Shown here: in pieces, positions 1-5,845 of the stretch | How positions within the stretch are numbered: position 1 is the first letter of the stretch | Layout of the letters: every line of letters starts with the position of its first letter | Source of the DNA: Bacteroidota bacterium | Lineage (GTDB): Bacteria > Bacteroidota > Bacteroidia > NS11-12g > UBA955 | Reading direction: 5' to 3' | NCBI GenBank assembly: GCA_947460045.1 | Contig: CANHGC010000117.1 | Coordinates: 1 to 5,845 of the forward strand | DNA: 5,845 nt | Notes under the pieces: model-generated | The model's input: the letters and a program-made list of their open reading frames with translations, nothing else | Databases searched by the model: none | What the model was told of the DNA's origin: nothing | Position numbers and translations under genes: made by a program

Positions 1-1434
1 CTGAATGGCATCGGGATTTCCCAACAAAATGGGTTCGCAAATTCCATCTCTCTTGGCGATTTCAGCTGCCCTCAAAATGCGAATGTGATCCGCTTCAGCA
101 AACACAACCCTTTGGGGCGATGTTTTGGCTTTTGTCATCAAGCGGTTTACAAAATCGTTGTCGATGCCCAAACGCTTTCTCAATTGTGCATTATATCCCT
201 CCCAATCCGTAATGGGCATTCTTGCAACCCCACTTTCCATGGCTGCCTTCGCAACAGCTGGTGCTACTGTAGTCAACAAACGTGGATCCATGGGCTTTGG
301 AATGATGTAGGTTGGACCAAAACTCAAATTCTTTTCATTGTAGGCCATCATCACGCTCTCTGGCACAGGCTCCATCGCCAAATTGGCAATGGCATGAACA
401 GCGGCAATTTTCATCTCTTCGTTGATGGCGGTTGATCTCACGTCCAACGCGCCTCTGAATATAAATGGAAATCCAAGTACGTTGTTTACCTGATTGGGAT
501 AATCTGATCGCCCTGTAGCCATAATCAAATCAGGGCGAGTGGACACGGCCAAATTATAATCAATCTCAGGCGTTGGATTGGCCATCGCAAACACAATGGG
601 CTTATCAGCCATCGATAAAATCATTTCTGGTGTGAGTATATTTCCCTTACTCAATCCCACAAAAACTTCCGCACCCATCAATGCATCTTCCAAAGTGTTC
701 AAGTCTCTTTCTGTTACAAATTGAGCCTTATATTTATCCAAATCGGTTCGATCGGCACGCAAAACACCTTTGGAATCGAGCATCACAATATTGCTTTTGT
801 TGGCACCCAAAGACACAAACAATTTCGTACACGCGATGGCCGATGCTCCGGCGCCATTCACCACAATTCTTACCTGACTCAGCTCTTTTTTCACCAATCT
901 CAACGCGTTGATCAAACCCGCCGCAGAAATGATGGCAGTACCATGCTGATCGTCGTGCATGATCGGGATTTTTAAAGCTTCTTTCAAGCGTTCCTCTATC
1001 TCAAAACTCTCAGGGGCTTTGATATCCTCCAAGTTAATCCCGCCAAACGTGGGCTCCATGGCCTTCACGGTTTCTACGAAGTGATCAACATCTTTGCAAT
1101 TCAATTCGATATCAAAAACATCGATGTCGGCAAATATTTTGAAAAGCACCCCTTTGCCTTCCATCACGGGCTTTGATGCTTCCGGACCGATATCGCCCAA
1201 GCCCAAAACCGCTGTACCATTCGAAATTACCGCCACCAAATTGCCTTTGGCAGTGTACTTATATACATCATCCACATTGGCAGCAATCGCCAAGCAAGGA
1301 TCTGCCACCCCAGGTGAATAAGCCAATGCCAAATCAAATTGGGTTTGGGTGGGTTTGGTGGATATTACTTCAATTTTACCGGGACGACCATCGGCGTGAT
1401 AACTCAAAGCGTCAAGCAATTTCTTCTCAGACAT
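1..1434 (-). CDS. maeB: NADP-dependent malic enzyme, MaeB hybrid type (C-terminus cut by window edge)
   Basis: This enzyme oxidatively decarboxylates malate to pyruvate and CO2, normally with NADP+ in this subfamily, supplying NADPH and pyruvate in the cytoplasm. The ATG at 1434-1432 opens a frame that runs unbroken for 478 codons to base 1. Visible motifs are the N-terminal malic domain with catalytic Tyr39 in YSPGVA and Lys94 in VMEGKG, metal ligands Glu136-Asp137 in NLEDIKAP and Asp162 in HDDQHGTA, then a Rossmann NAD(P) domain with the GAGA turn at residues 194-197, followed by ANPTPEI and [13 protein letters not shown]. From about residue 442 ([19 protein letters not shown]) a phosphotransacetylase-like domain begins, which is what defines the long MaeB type; family members are about 750-770 residues, so roughly 280 are missing off the left edge. 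In MaeB proteins that domain is regulatory (acetyl-CoA sensing) rather than catalytic. The cofactor preference is inferred from the family. The gene is divergent from fumC, whose product is its substrate. Confidence 0.95.
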   Translation of the reverse strand, partial: MSEKKLLDALSYHADGRPGKIEVISTKPTQTQFDLALAYSPGVADPCLAIAANVDDVYKYTAKGNLVAVISNGTAVLGLGDIGPEASKPVMEGKGVLFKIFADIDVFDIELNCKDVDHFVETVKAMEPTFGGINLEDIKAPESFEIEERLKEALKIPIMHDDQHGTAIISAAGLINALRLVKKELSQVRIVVNGAGASAIACTKLFVSLGANKSNIVMLDSKGVLRADRTDLDKYKAQFVTERDLNTLEDALMGAEVFVGLSKGNILTPEMILSMADKPIVFAMANPTPEIDYNLAVSTRPDLIMATGRSDYPNQVNNVLGFPFIFRGALDVRSTAINEEMKIAAVHAIANLAMEPVPESVMMAYNEKNLSFGPTYIIPKPMDPRLLTTVAPAVAKAAMESGVARMPITDWEGYNAQLRKRLGIDNDFVNRLMTKAKTSPQRVVFAEADHIRILRAAEIAKRDGICEPILLGNPDAIQ

Positions 1435-1440
1435 ACGCTG

Positions 1441-1448
1441 CAAAGATA
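1441..1448 (-). promoter_or_regulatory. Bacteroidota -7 promoter element (TATCTTTG) for maeB
   Basis: Read on the minus strand, the octamer matches TAnnTTTG exactly and ends 6 bases before the maeB ATG. I found no TTG or TTTG at the usual -33 distance upstream, so only the -7 half is supported. Transcription would start only a base or two before the ATG. Confidence 0.6.
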
Positions 1449-1470
1449 CATTTAGTCCGAAAGAAGTTTG

Positions 1471-1551
1471 TGAACGATTGATTCCCTTTTTGAACGAAGG
1501 TTTATGAGTGTCCAAAATACAAAACCCAGCAAAACACTTTCTACTGAACGA
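1471..1551 (+). repeat. Three direct copies of TGAACGA in the maeB-fumC intergenic region
   Basis: TGAACGA occurs at 1471-1477, 1491-1497 and 1545-1551; the first and third copies extend to TGAACGAT. The first two are 20 bases apart, close to two helical turns, and all lie between the divergent promoters. They could be binding sites for a regulator, but the word is short and chance repetition in a 229-base spacer is plausible. The rest of the spacer shows no RNA gene or strong hairpin. Confidence 0.25.
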
Positions 1552-1646
1552 TCAAAGGAACTTTCATCCATTTTATGCATTGAATTCGGGTAAGAATCAT
1601 AGGGGTAATTCCTTGATACCTTAGGTCAATTGTGCCTTGTTAGGAT

Positions 1647-1654
1647 TATCTTTG
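1647..1654 (+). promoter_or_regulatory. Bacteroidota -7 promoter element (TATCTTTG) for fumC
   Basis: This is the same octamer as in front of maeB, and it ends 9 bases before the fumC ATG at 1664. The nearest upstream TTG (1630-1632) is only 14 bases away, shorter than the spacing usual for a -33 element, so the upstream half is uncertain. The predicted leader is about 4-5 bases long. Confidence 0.6.
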
Positions 1655-1663
1655 CAGTACATT

Positions 1664-3076
1664 ATGACACAGTATCGCATCGAACACGACACCATGGGCG
1701 AAGTGAAAGTCCCTGCCAATGCCTTGTGGGGAGCCCAAACAGAACGCAGTAGAAACAACTTTAAGATCGGACCGGAAGGCAGTATGCCTGTAGAAATCAT
1801 CCGCGCTTTTGGCGTTTTGAAAAAAAGTGCAGCCCGCACGAACCGTGATTTGGGTGTTTTGTCGGCCGAAAAGTGCGAACTCATCTGCACCGTTTGTGAT
1901 GAAATCATCGCGGGTAAATTGGATGCTGAATTCCCCTTGGTGATTTGGCAAACAGGTTCTGGCACTCAGAGCAACATGAACGTGAATGAGGTGATTGCCA
2001 ACAGAGCCCACGTATTGAGCGGTGGAAAATTGGATGACGAGAAAAAAGTATTGCACCCCAATGACGATGTAAACAAGAGTCAGAGCTCTAACGACACCTT
2101 TCCAACTGCCATGAGCATCGCGGTGTTCAAGCAGGTGATCGATTATACATTGCCTGGTATCCAAGCGATGAAAACCACCCTCAAGCACAAAGCGAGAGAA
2201 TTTGAAAATATCGTTAAGATTGGTCGCACCCATTTCATGGACGCCACACCTTTGACATTGGGTCAAGAATTCAGTGCATATGTACAACAACTAGAAAATG
2301 GTGTGAACGCCATCAACCGTGCGTTGCCCATTGCCGCTGAATTGGCATTGGGTGGAACTGCGGTAGGTACAGGCTTAAACACGCCCGCTGGTTACTCAGA
2401 ATTGGTAGCCAAATATATCGCAGAAGAAACGGCATTGCCATTCGTTACAGCCCCGAACAAATTTGAAGCACTGGCAGCGCACGACGCCATGGTAGAATTG
2501 CACGGCGCAATCAAACGCACAGCGATGAGCTGCTTCAAAATCGCCAACGACATCCGCATGTTGAGCTCAGGCCCTCGCAGCGGCATCGGCGAAATCATCA
2601 TCCCAGAAAACGAGCCCGGAAGTTCTATCATGCCAGGCAAAGTAAACCCCACTCAACCCGAAGCTTTGACCATGGTTTGTGCGCAAATTTTGGGTAACGA
2701 TGTGGCCATTTCTTTCGCAGCCTCTCAAGGACATTTTGAATTGAATGTGTTCAAACCCGTCATTGCATCGAACATGTTGCAAAGTGCGAGATTGTTGGGT
2801 CAGGCTTGTTTGAGTTTCAACGACAATTGTGCAGTTGGCATCGAACCAAACCTAGACAACATCCAACGCTTGGTAGACCAAAGTTTGATGTTGGTAACCG
2901 CATTGAATACACACATCGGTTACGAAAACGCAGCCAAAATCGCCAAGAAAGCACACAAAGAAAACACCACTTTGAAAGAAGCGGCGTTGGCTTTGGAATT
3001 GTTGACTGAAGCGCAATTCAACGAATGGGTTCGCCCAGAGTTGATGGTCGGCAATCCTAAAGAAGTCATCAAATAA
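1664..3076 (+). CDS. fumC: Class II fumarate hydratase (fumarase C)
   Basis: FumC reversibly hydrates fumarate to L-malate in the TCA cycle and needs no iron-sulfur cluster. The product is 470 residues; E. coli FumC is 467. The start at 1664 gives [14 protein letters not shown], which aligns with the family N-terminus; a frame-open extension to a TTG at 1637 would translate through the promoter element and is rejected. Motifs in order are [10 protein letters not shown] at 97-106, [10 protein letters not shown] from 141, GRTH with catalytic His190 (E. coli His188), [12 protein letters not shown] in the core, and the mobile-loop signature [11 protein letters not shown] with catalytic Ser320, Lys326 and Asn328. 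The C-terminal fumarase domain ends in ELMVGNP, as in the family. No motif is lost. It is the first gene of the plus-strand series, divergent from maeB and 4 bases before folP, so the two are probably co-transcribed. Confidence 0.97.
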   Translation: MTQYRIEHDTMGEVKVPANALWGAQTERSRNNFKIGPEGSMPVEIIRAFGVLKKSAARTNRDLGVLSAEKCELICTVCDEIIAGKLDAEFPLVIWQTGSGTQSNMNVNEVIANRAHVLSGGKLDDEKKVLHPNDDVNKSQSSNDTFPTAMSIAVFKQVIDYTLPGIQAMKTTLKHKAREFENIVKIGRTHFMDATPLTLGQEFSAYVQQLENGVNAINRALPIAAELALGGTAVGTGLNTPAGYSELVAKYIAEETALPFVTAPNKFEALAAHDAMVELHGAIKRTAMSCFKIANDIRMLSSGPRSGIGEIIIPENEPGSSIMPGKVNPTQPEALTMVCAQILGNDVAISFAASQGHFELNVFKPVIASNMLQSARLLGQACLSFNDNCAVGIEPNLDNIQRLVDQSLMLVTALNTHIGYENAAKIAKKAHKENTTLKEAALALELLTEAQFNEWVRPELMVGNPKEVIK

Positions 3077-3080
3077 ACGG

Positions 3081-3905
3081 ATGTTCCTACTTTCTAAAGA
3101 GAAAAAACTCCTCCTTACCCAACCGGTGGTAATGGGCATACTCAACGCAACACCGGATTCATTTTATGGTAAAAGTCGCGTACAATCGGTTCAACAAGCG
3201 GTAGATGCTGCTGGGGCGATGTTTGAGGCTGGCGCTGCGATTGTGGACATTGGCGGACAGAGTACCCGTCCGGGCAGTGAGCGCGTTTCGTTTGCAGAAG
3301 AATTGGACCGCGTGTCTCCAGTGGTGAGAGCTGTTCGACAGGCATTCCCGGAGGCGTGGTTGAGCGTTGATACCTATTACAGCTCTGTGGCCTTGGCTTG
3401 CATTGGATTGGGTATCGATATGATCAACGACATCGCAGCTGGCGACGATGACCCAAAAATGTTTAAAACGTTGATCGACAATGAGATTGCTTATGTGGCG
3501 ATGCATAAAAAAGGCAATCCAAGCACTATGCAGGAAGATCCTCATTACGATGATTTGATGGGCGAAATCTTGGGCTATTTCCATGAGAAAAAAGCGGAAT
3601 ACCGGAAAAAGGAGTTTGCCAACTGGGTGATTGATCCTGGCTTTGGCTTTGGTAAAACCACAGAGCACAATTTCGAATTGCTCAATCAACTGCAAAAGTT
3701 TAGGCAATTCAACAAACCTTTGATGGTGGGTATTTCTCGCAAAGGCATGATATGGAAAACACTCAACGGCACCCCTGAAACCGCTTTGAATGGTACCACC
3801 GCCTTGCACATGGCAGCCTTGGATCGTGGCGCCACCATTTTGAGGGTGCATGACGTGAAGGAAGCCAAAGAATGCGTTGATTTGTACTTGGCTTTAAAAG
3901 CATAA
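3081..3905 (+). CDS. folP: Dihydropteroate synthase
   Basis: This cytoplasmic enzyme condenses 6-hydroxymethyl-7,8-dihydropterin diphosphate with p-aminobenzoate to make dihydropteroate in folate synthesis; it is the sulfonamide target. At 274 residues it is normal length and forms the expected TIM barrel. Motifs are MGILNATPDSF (18-28, with Asn22; Ala23 where Val is commonest), DIGGQSTRPG (56-65), SVDT with Asp96, INDI with Asn115, MHKKGNPSTMQ (140-150), DPGFGFGK from Asp184, ISRKG with Lys220, and RVHDV with Arg254 and His256. Phe28, Thr62 and Pro64, where changes in other species give sulfonamide resistance, have the sensitive-type residues, so this looks like a standard chromosomal folP and not a sul-type gene. 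The ATG lies 4 bases after the fumC stop with no clear ribosome binding site, suggesting translational coupling. It ends in tandem stops (TAATAA). Confidence 0.96.
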   Translation: MFLLSKEKKLLLTQPVVMGILNATPDSFYGKSRVQSVQQAVDAAGAMFEAGAAIVDIGGQSTRPGSERVSFAEELDRVSPVVRAVRQAFPEAWLSVDTYYSSVALACIGLGIDMINDIAAGDDDPKMFKTLIDNEIAYVAMHKKGNPSTMQEDPHYDDLMGEILGYFHEKKAEYRKKEFANWVIDPGFGFGKTTEHNFELLNQLQKFRQFNKPLMVGISRKGMIWKTLNGTPETALNGTTALHMAALDRGATILRVHDVKEAKECVDLYLALKA

Positions 3906-3911
3906 TAAACT

Positions 3912-3919
3912 TAACTTTG
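3912..3919 (+). promoter_or_regulatory. Bacteroidota -7 promoter element (TAACTTTG) for rpe
   Basis: The octamer matches TAnnTTTG exactly and sits in the 19-base folP-rpe gap, ending 5 bases before the rpe ATG. A TTG at 3888-3890, inside the end of folP, lies 21 bases upstream and could be the -33 element. This is the best two-part match in the window, and it suggests rpe can be transcribed apart from fumC-folP. Confidence 0.6.
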
Positions 3920-3924
3920 CCCCC

Positions 3925-4581
3925 ATGTCTGGAATGATAGCCCCCTCCATCCTCTCTGCCGATTTTGGCAAACTTTACGAAGAAATTGACATGATCAATC
4001 AAAGTGAAGCCGACTGGTTTCACGTAGATGTGATGGATGGTGTTTTTGTACCCAACATTTCGTTCGGATTTCCCGTAATGAAGCCATTGCAAGCCAAAGC
4101 ACAAAAAACTTTGGATGTGCATTTGATGATTGTGGATCCCGATCGATACACAAAAGCATTTGCCGACGCCGGAGCACATGTACTTACCGTGCACGTGGAA
4201 GCCTGCACGCATTTACATCGGACATTAACAAACATCAGAAATCACGGCATGAAAGCGGGCGTGGCCATCAATCCACATACGCCGGTAGAATCCATTAAGG
4301 AAGTGTTGGATTTGTGCGATGTGGTTTGCTTGATGAGTGTGAATCCCGGTTTTGGTGGACAGTCTTTCATCGAAAATACCTATCAAAAGGTGAGAACCTT
4401 GAGAGCCATGATTACAGCCGCTGGTACAAGCACATTGATTGAAATTGATGGCGGCGTTTCATTGACCAATGCCAAATTATTGACAGATGCGGGTGCCGAT
4501 GTTTTGGTGGCCGGAAATACCGTTTTCGGCAGCGCCAACCCCACTCAAACCATTGCAGAACTCAAACAATTAATCAAATAA
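3925..4581 (+). CDS. rpe: Ribulose-phosphate 3-epimerase
   Basis: Rpe interconverts D-ribulose 5-phosphate and D-xylulose 5-phosphate in the non-oxidative pentose phosphate pathway, in the cytoplasm. The 218-residue product is typical in length for this metal-dependent TIM-barrel family. Motifs are IAPSILSADF (5-14), HVDVMDG with metal ligands His33 and Asp35, DVHLM with His66, the phosphate-site loop MSVNPGFGGQ (137-146), EIDGG with catalytic and metal-binding Asp175, and VAGNTVFG near the C-terminus. The four metal and catalytic residues are all present. Two starts are possible: Met1 at 3925, or Met4 at 3934, which also fits the family N-terminus (IAPSILSADF); Met1 is preferred only as the first available ATG. 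No Shine-Dalgarno sequence is visible, and the upstream bases are mostly C. It follows folP by 19 bases but has its own promoter element. Confidence 0.97.
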   Translation: MSGMIAPSILSADFGKLYEEIDMINQSEADWFHVDVMDGVFVPNISFGFPVMKPLQAKAQKTLDVHLMIVDPDRYTKAFADAGAHVLTVHVEACTHLHRTLTNIRNHGMKAGVAINPHTPVESIKEVLDLCDVVCLMSVNPGFGGQSFIENTYQKVRTLRAMITAAGTSTLIEIDGGVSLTNAKLLTDAGADVLVAGNTVFGSANPTQTIAELKQLIK

Positions 4582-4600
4582 CGCAAGTCTTTTTGCGTTA
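4579..4600 (+). terminator. Perfect 8-bp inverted repeat on the rpe stop codon (possible weak terminator)
   Basis: TAACGCAA (4579-4586) and TTGCGTTA (4593-4600) are exact reverse complements around the 6-base loop GTCTTT. The first three bases of the left arm are the rpe stop codon. No T-run follows the right arm; the run of T lies across the loop and the start of that arm, so this is not a canonical intrinsic terminator. It could instead stabilise the rpe 3' end, attenuate read-through into the receptor gene, or affect its translation start 9 bases on. The repeat is certain; the function is inferred. Confidence 0.4.
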
Positions 4601-4608
4601 ACACTTCC

Positions 4609-5845
4609 GTGAAGCACTTTGGACTGATTGTATTTTCATTTTGGATTTGCTCCTTGTTGAGCGCCCAGAATAACATCCAAAGAGGTCGTGTTGTTGAAAA
4701 TCGTAAAAACCCTGAAATCGGTTCAGGCAAAGGCGTTGCGGGGATCAAAATTCGATTATCCGACGATGCCCAAATTGGGTTAACCGATAGTTTGGGCTAC
4801 TTTACAAGTCAAGAGACATTGTATCCTGGCGACCTTATTTTTGGTTATTTGCAAGGCATCAAAGTATTTGGATACAAATGGATTGGCGATGTGGAGGATG
4901 GCCAACAAAATGGTGACCCACAAAATCGTGCAGAGCGAATATTCATGGGTACAGGCCTTGATTTGATTGGGGAAGTGAGAATACGAATCAACAAAGGAGG
5001 ACCCTTTCTAGAAGAAATCAAACCCCAAAAACTGCAGCTCAACCCATCCATTGGCGGTGGATTGGAAGCCTTGGTGAAAACGTTCATCGGAGCGTCTTCC
5101 GGCAATGAAATGTCGAGCCAATATACCGTGCGAGGTGGAAATTACGATGAGAACTTGATTTATGTGAACGACGTTGAAATTCTTCGTCCGCAATTGATTA
5201 GCAGTGGCCAACAAGAAGGATTGAGTTTTATCAATACAGACTTGGTAAACACGGTAAAATTTAGTGCTGGTGGTTTTGGAGCGCAATATGGCGATAAAAT
5301 GAGCTCTGTACTGGATGTAGACTACATCAGACCAGACAGTTTCAAGGGCAGTATCACATTGGGCACGATGCTCAACAGCGCCATGCTCAGCGGAAAACAC
5401 AAAAGATTTTCTGGCTTTGTGGGAATTCGCAATTTCAACAATGGTTTGATTACCAAATCCTTGGATGTGAATGGCAATTATTCCATGAGATTCTCTGATG
5501 TGCAAAGTTTGGTCACTTATAAATTGGGTCGTAAAACTTCGATCGAATTTTTGGGAAACCTGGCCAGCAACGAATACCAACTCAACCCCACCAGCCGGAC
5601 CAGTACTTTCGGAACGGTTCAAAATGCATTTCAACTCAATGTGGGTATGGCGGGCCAAGAGGCATTGAACTACCTGTACGGAATGGGTAGCTTAACCTTA
5701 AGATACAGGGCCAATGTTCGCAACGAATTCAAATGGATGGTTAACCATACGGCCATCGCAGAAGAGGAAGAATTTGATGTTGAAGGCGCCTATTCACTCA
5801 GTCAGCTCGATCGTGATCTTGGCTCAAAAACATACGGAAAACCCC
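4609..5845 (+). CDS. TonB-dependent outer-membrane receptor with carboxypeptidase-like regulatory domain (C-terminus cut)
   Basis: Probably an outer-membrane active transporter driven by TonB-ExbBD; the substrate cannot be told. The frame is open for 412 codons to the right edge. The GTG at 4609 is chosen because it yields a clear signal peptide: Lys2-His3, a hydrophobic stretch at about 4-17, then SAQ at 18-20 with cleavage near Ala19. No ATG serves, and the frame is closed upstream by the rpe stop. Residues about 24-110 resemble a carboxypeptidase-like regulatory domain (GRVV, GVAGIKIRL, TDSLGYF), diverged in its second half. LDLIGEVRI (117-125) resembles the LxEVVV-type stretch before the plug. 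The plug covers roughly 149-240, including VRGGNYDENLIYVNDVEI (174-191) and FSAGGFGAQYGDKMSSVLDV. Alternating beta-strand sequence of the barrel follows. The barrel, about half or more of a usual receptor, is beyond the window. No SusD-like partner is visible. It may be co-transcribed with rpe, since no TAnnTTTG precedes it. Confidence 0.88.
   Translation, partial: MKHFGLIVFSFWICSLLSAQNNIQRGRVVENRKNPEIGSGKGVAGIKIRLSDDAQIGLTDSLGYFTSQETLYPGDLIFGYLQGIKVFGYKWIGDVEDGQQNGDPQNRAERIFMGTGLDLIGEVRIRINKGGPFLEEIKPQKLQLNPSIGGGLEALVKTFIGASSGNEMSSQYTVRGGNYDENLIYVNDVEILRPQLISSGQQEGLSFINTDLVNTVKFSAGGFGAQYGDKMSSVLDVDYIRPDSFKGSITLGTMLNSAMLSGKHKRFSGFVGIRNFNNGLITKSLDVNGNYSMRFSDVQSLVTYKLGRKTSIEFLGNLASNEYQLNPTSRTSTFGTVQNAFQLNVGMAGQEALNYLYGMGSLTLRYRANVRNEFKWMVNHTAIAEEEEFDVEGAYSLSQLDRDLGSKTYGKP

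Noticed and set aside
85..435. Plus-strand open frame of 116 codons near the left edge
   Set aside because: It is a shadow of maeB, which reads through this whole stretch on the minus strand with conserved motifs.
1504..1593. Small plus-strand open frame of 29 codons in the maeB-fumC spacer
   Set aside because: It starts with ATG and has AAGG just upstream, but the gap is only 3 bases, the peptide has no hydrophobic or otherwise recognisable pattern, and a frame this short is expected by chance.
1604..1620. GGTA/TACC inverted repeat upstream of fumC
   Set aside because: A 4-bp stem with a 9-base loop is too weak to support a regulatory hairpin or terminator.
1637..1663. Nine-codon N-terminal extension of fumC from a TTG
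   Set aside because: The extension would translate through the TAnnTTTG promoter element, and the family N-terminus matches the ATG at 1664.
1646..2290. Long minus-strand open frame (214 codons) opposite fumC
   Set aside because: It lies entirely antisense to a well-supported fumarase, its translation shows no recognisable domain, and it is best explained as a by-product of the fumC codons.
3159..3851. Long minus-strand open frame (230 codons) opposite folP
   Set aside because: It is antisense to an intact dihydropteroate synthase and its translation resembles no family I recognise.
4613..4668. Possible lipoprotein signal, because Cys14 lies in the receptor's hydrophobic N-terminus
   Set aside because: The residues before Cys14 (SFWI) do not fit a lipobox and the cysteine is inside the hydrophobic core; the SAQ site fits ordinary signal peptidase cleavage.
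5008..5658. Long minus-strand open frame (216 codons) opposite the TonB-dependent receptor
   Set aside because: The plus strand here encodes a clear plug domain, and the minus-strand translation has no recognisable motif.

Overview
This window looks like ordinary chromosome from a member of the phylum Bacteroidota, perhaps close to the Flavobacteriales. Three lines of evidence support this. Three of the five genes have the Bacteroidota -7 promoter element TAnnTTTG directly in front of their start codons. None of the starts has a convincing Shine-Dalgarno sequence. The last gene is a typical Bacteroidota outer-membrane receptor, with a signal peptide ending in Ser-Ala-Gln, a carboxypeptidase-like regulatory domain and a TonB plug. 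Rank below phylum is a guess.

Layout: on the minus strand, 1434 down to 1 holds the N-terminal 478 residues of a MaeB-type hybrid malic enzyme, cut by the left edge just as its phosphotransacetylase-like domain begins. A 229-base intergenic region (1435-1663) separates it from a plus-strand series: class II fumarase (fumC, 1664-3076), dihydropteroate synthase (folP, 3081-3905, 4 bases after fumC), ribulose-phosphate 3-epimerase (rpe, 3925-4581, 19 bases after folP and with its own promoter element), and a TonB-dependent receptor (4609 to the right edge, 27 bases after rpe, GTG start). A perfect 8-bp inverted repeat begins on the rpe stop codon and ends 8 bases before the receptor start.

How the genes relate: FumC makes malate from fumarate, and MaeB decarboxylates malate to pyruvate, so the divergent pair sits on either side of the malate pool and shares one control region. 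FolP (folate) and Rpe (pentose phosphate pathway) are housekeeping enzymes with no direct link to each other. The receptor is an envelope protein whose substrate cannot be told from the sequence.

All four enzymes keep the family motifs I checked, and I saw no frameshift, mobile element, RNA gene, CRISPR array or phage signal. I found no undescribed system. The most interesting signal is the promoter layout: three -7 elements lie 5 to 9 bases from start codons, which predicts leaderless or nearly leaderless mRNAs.
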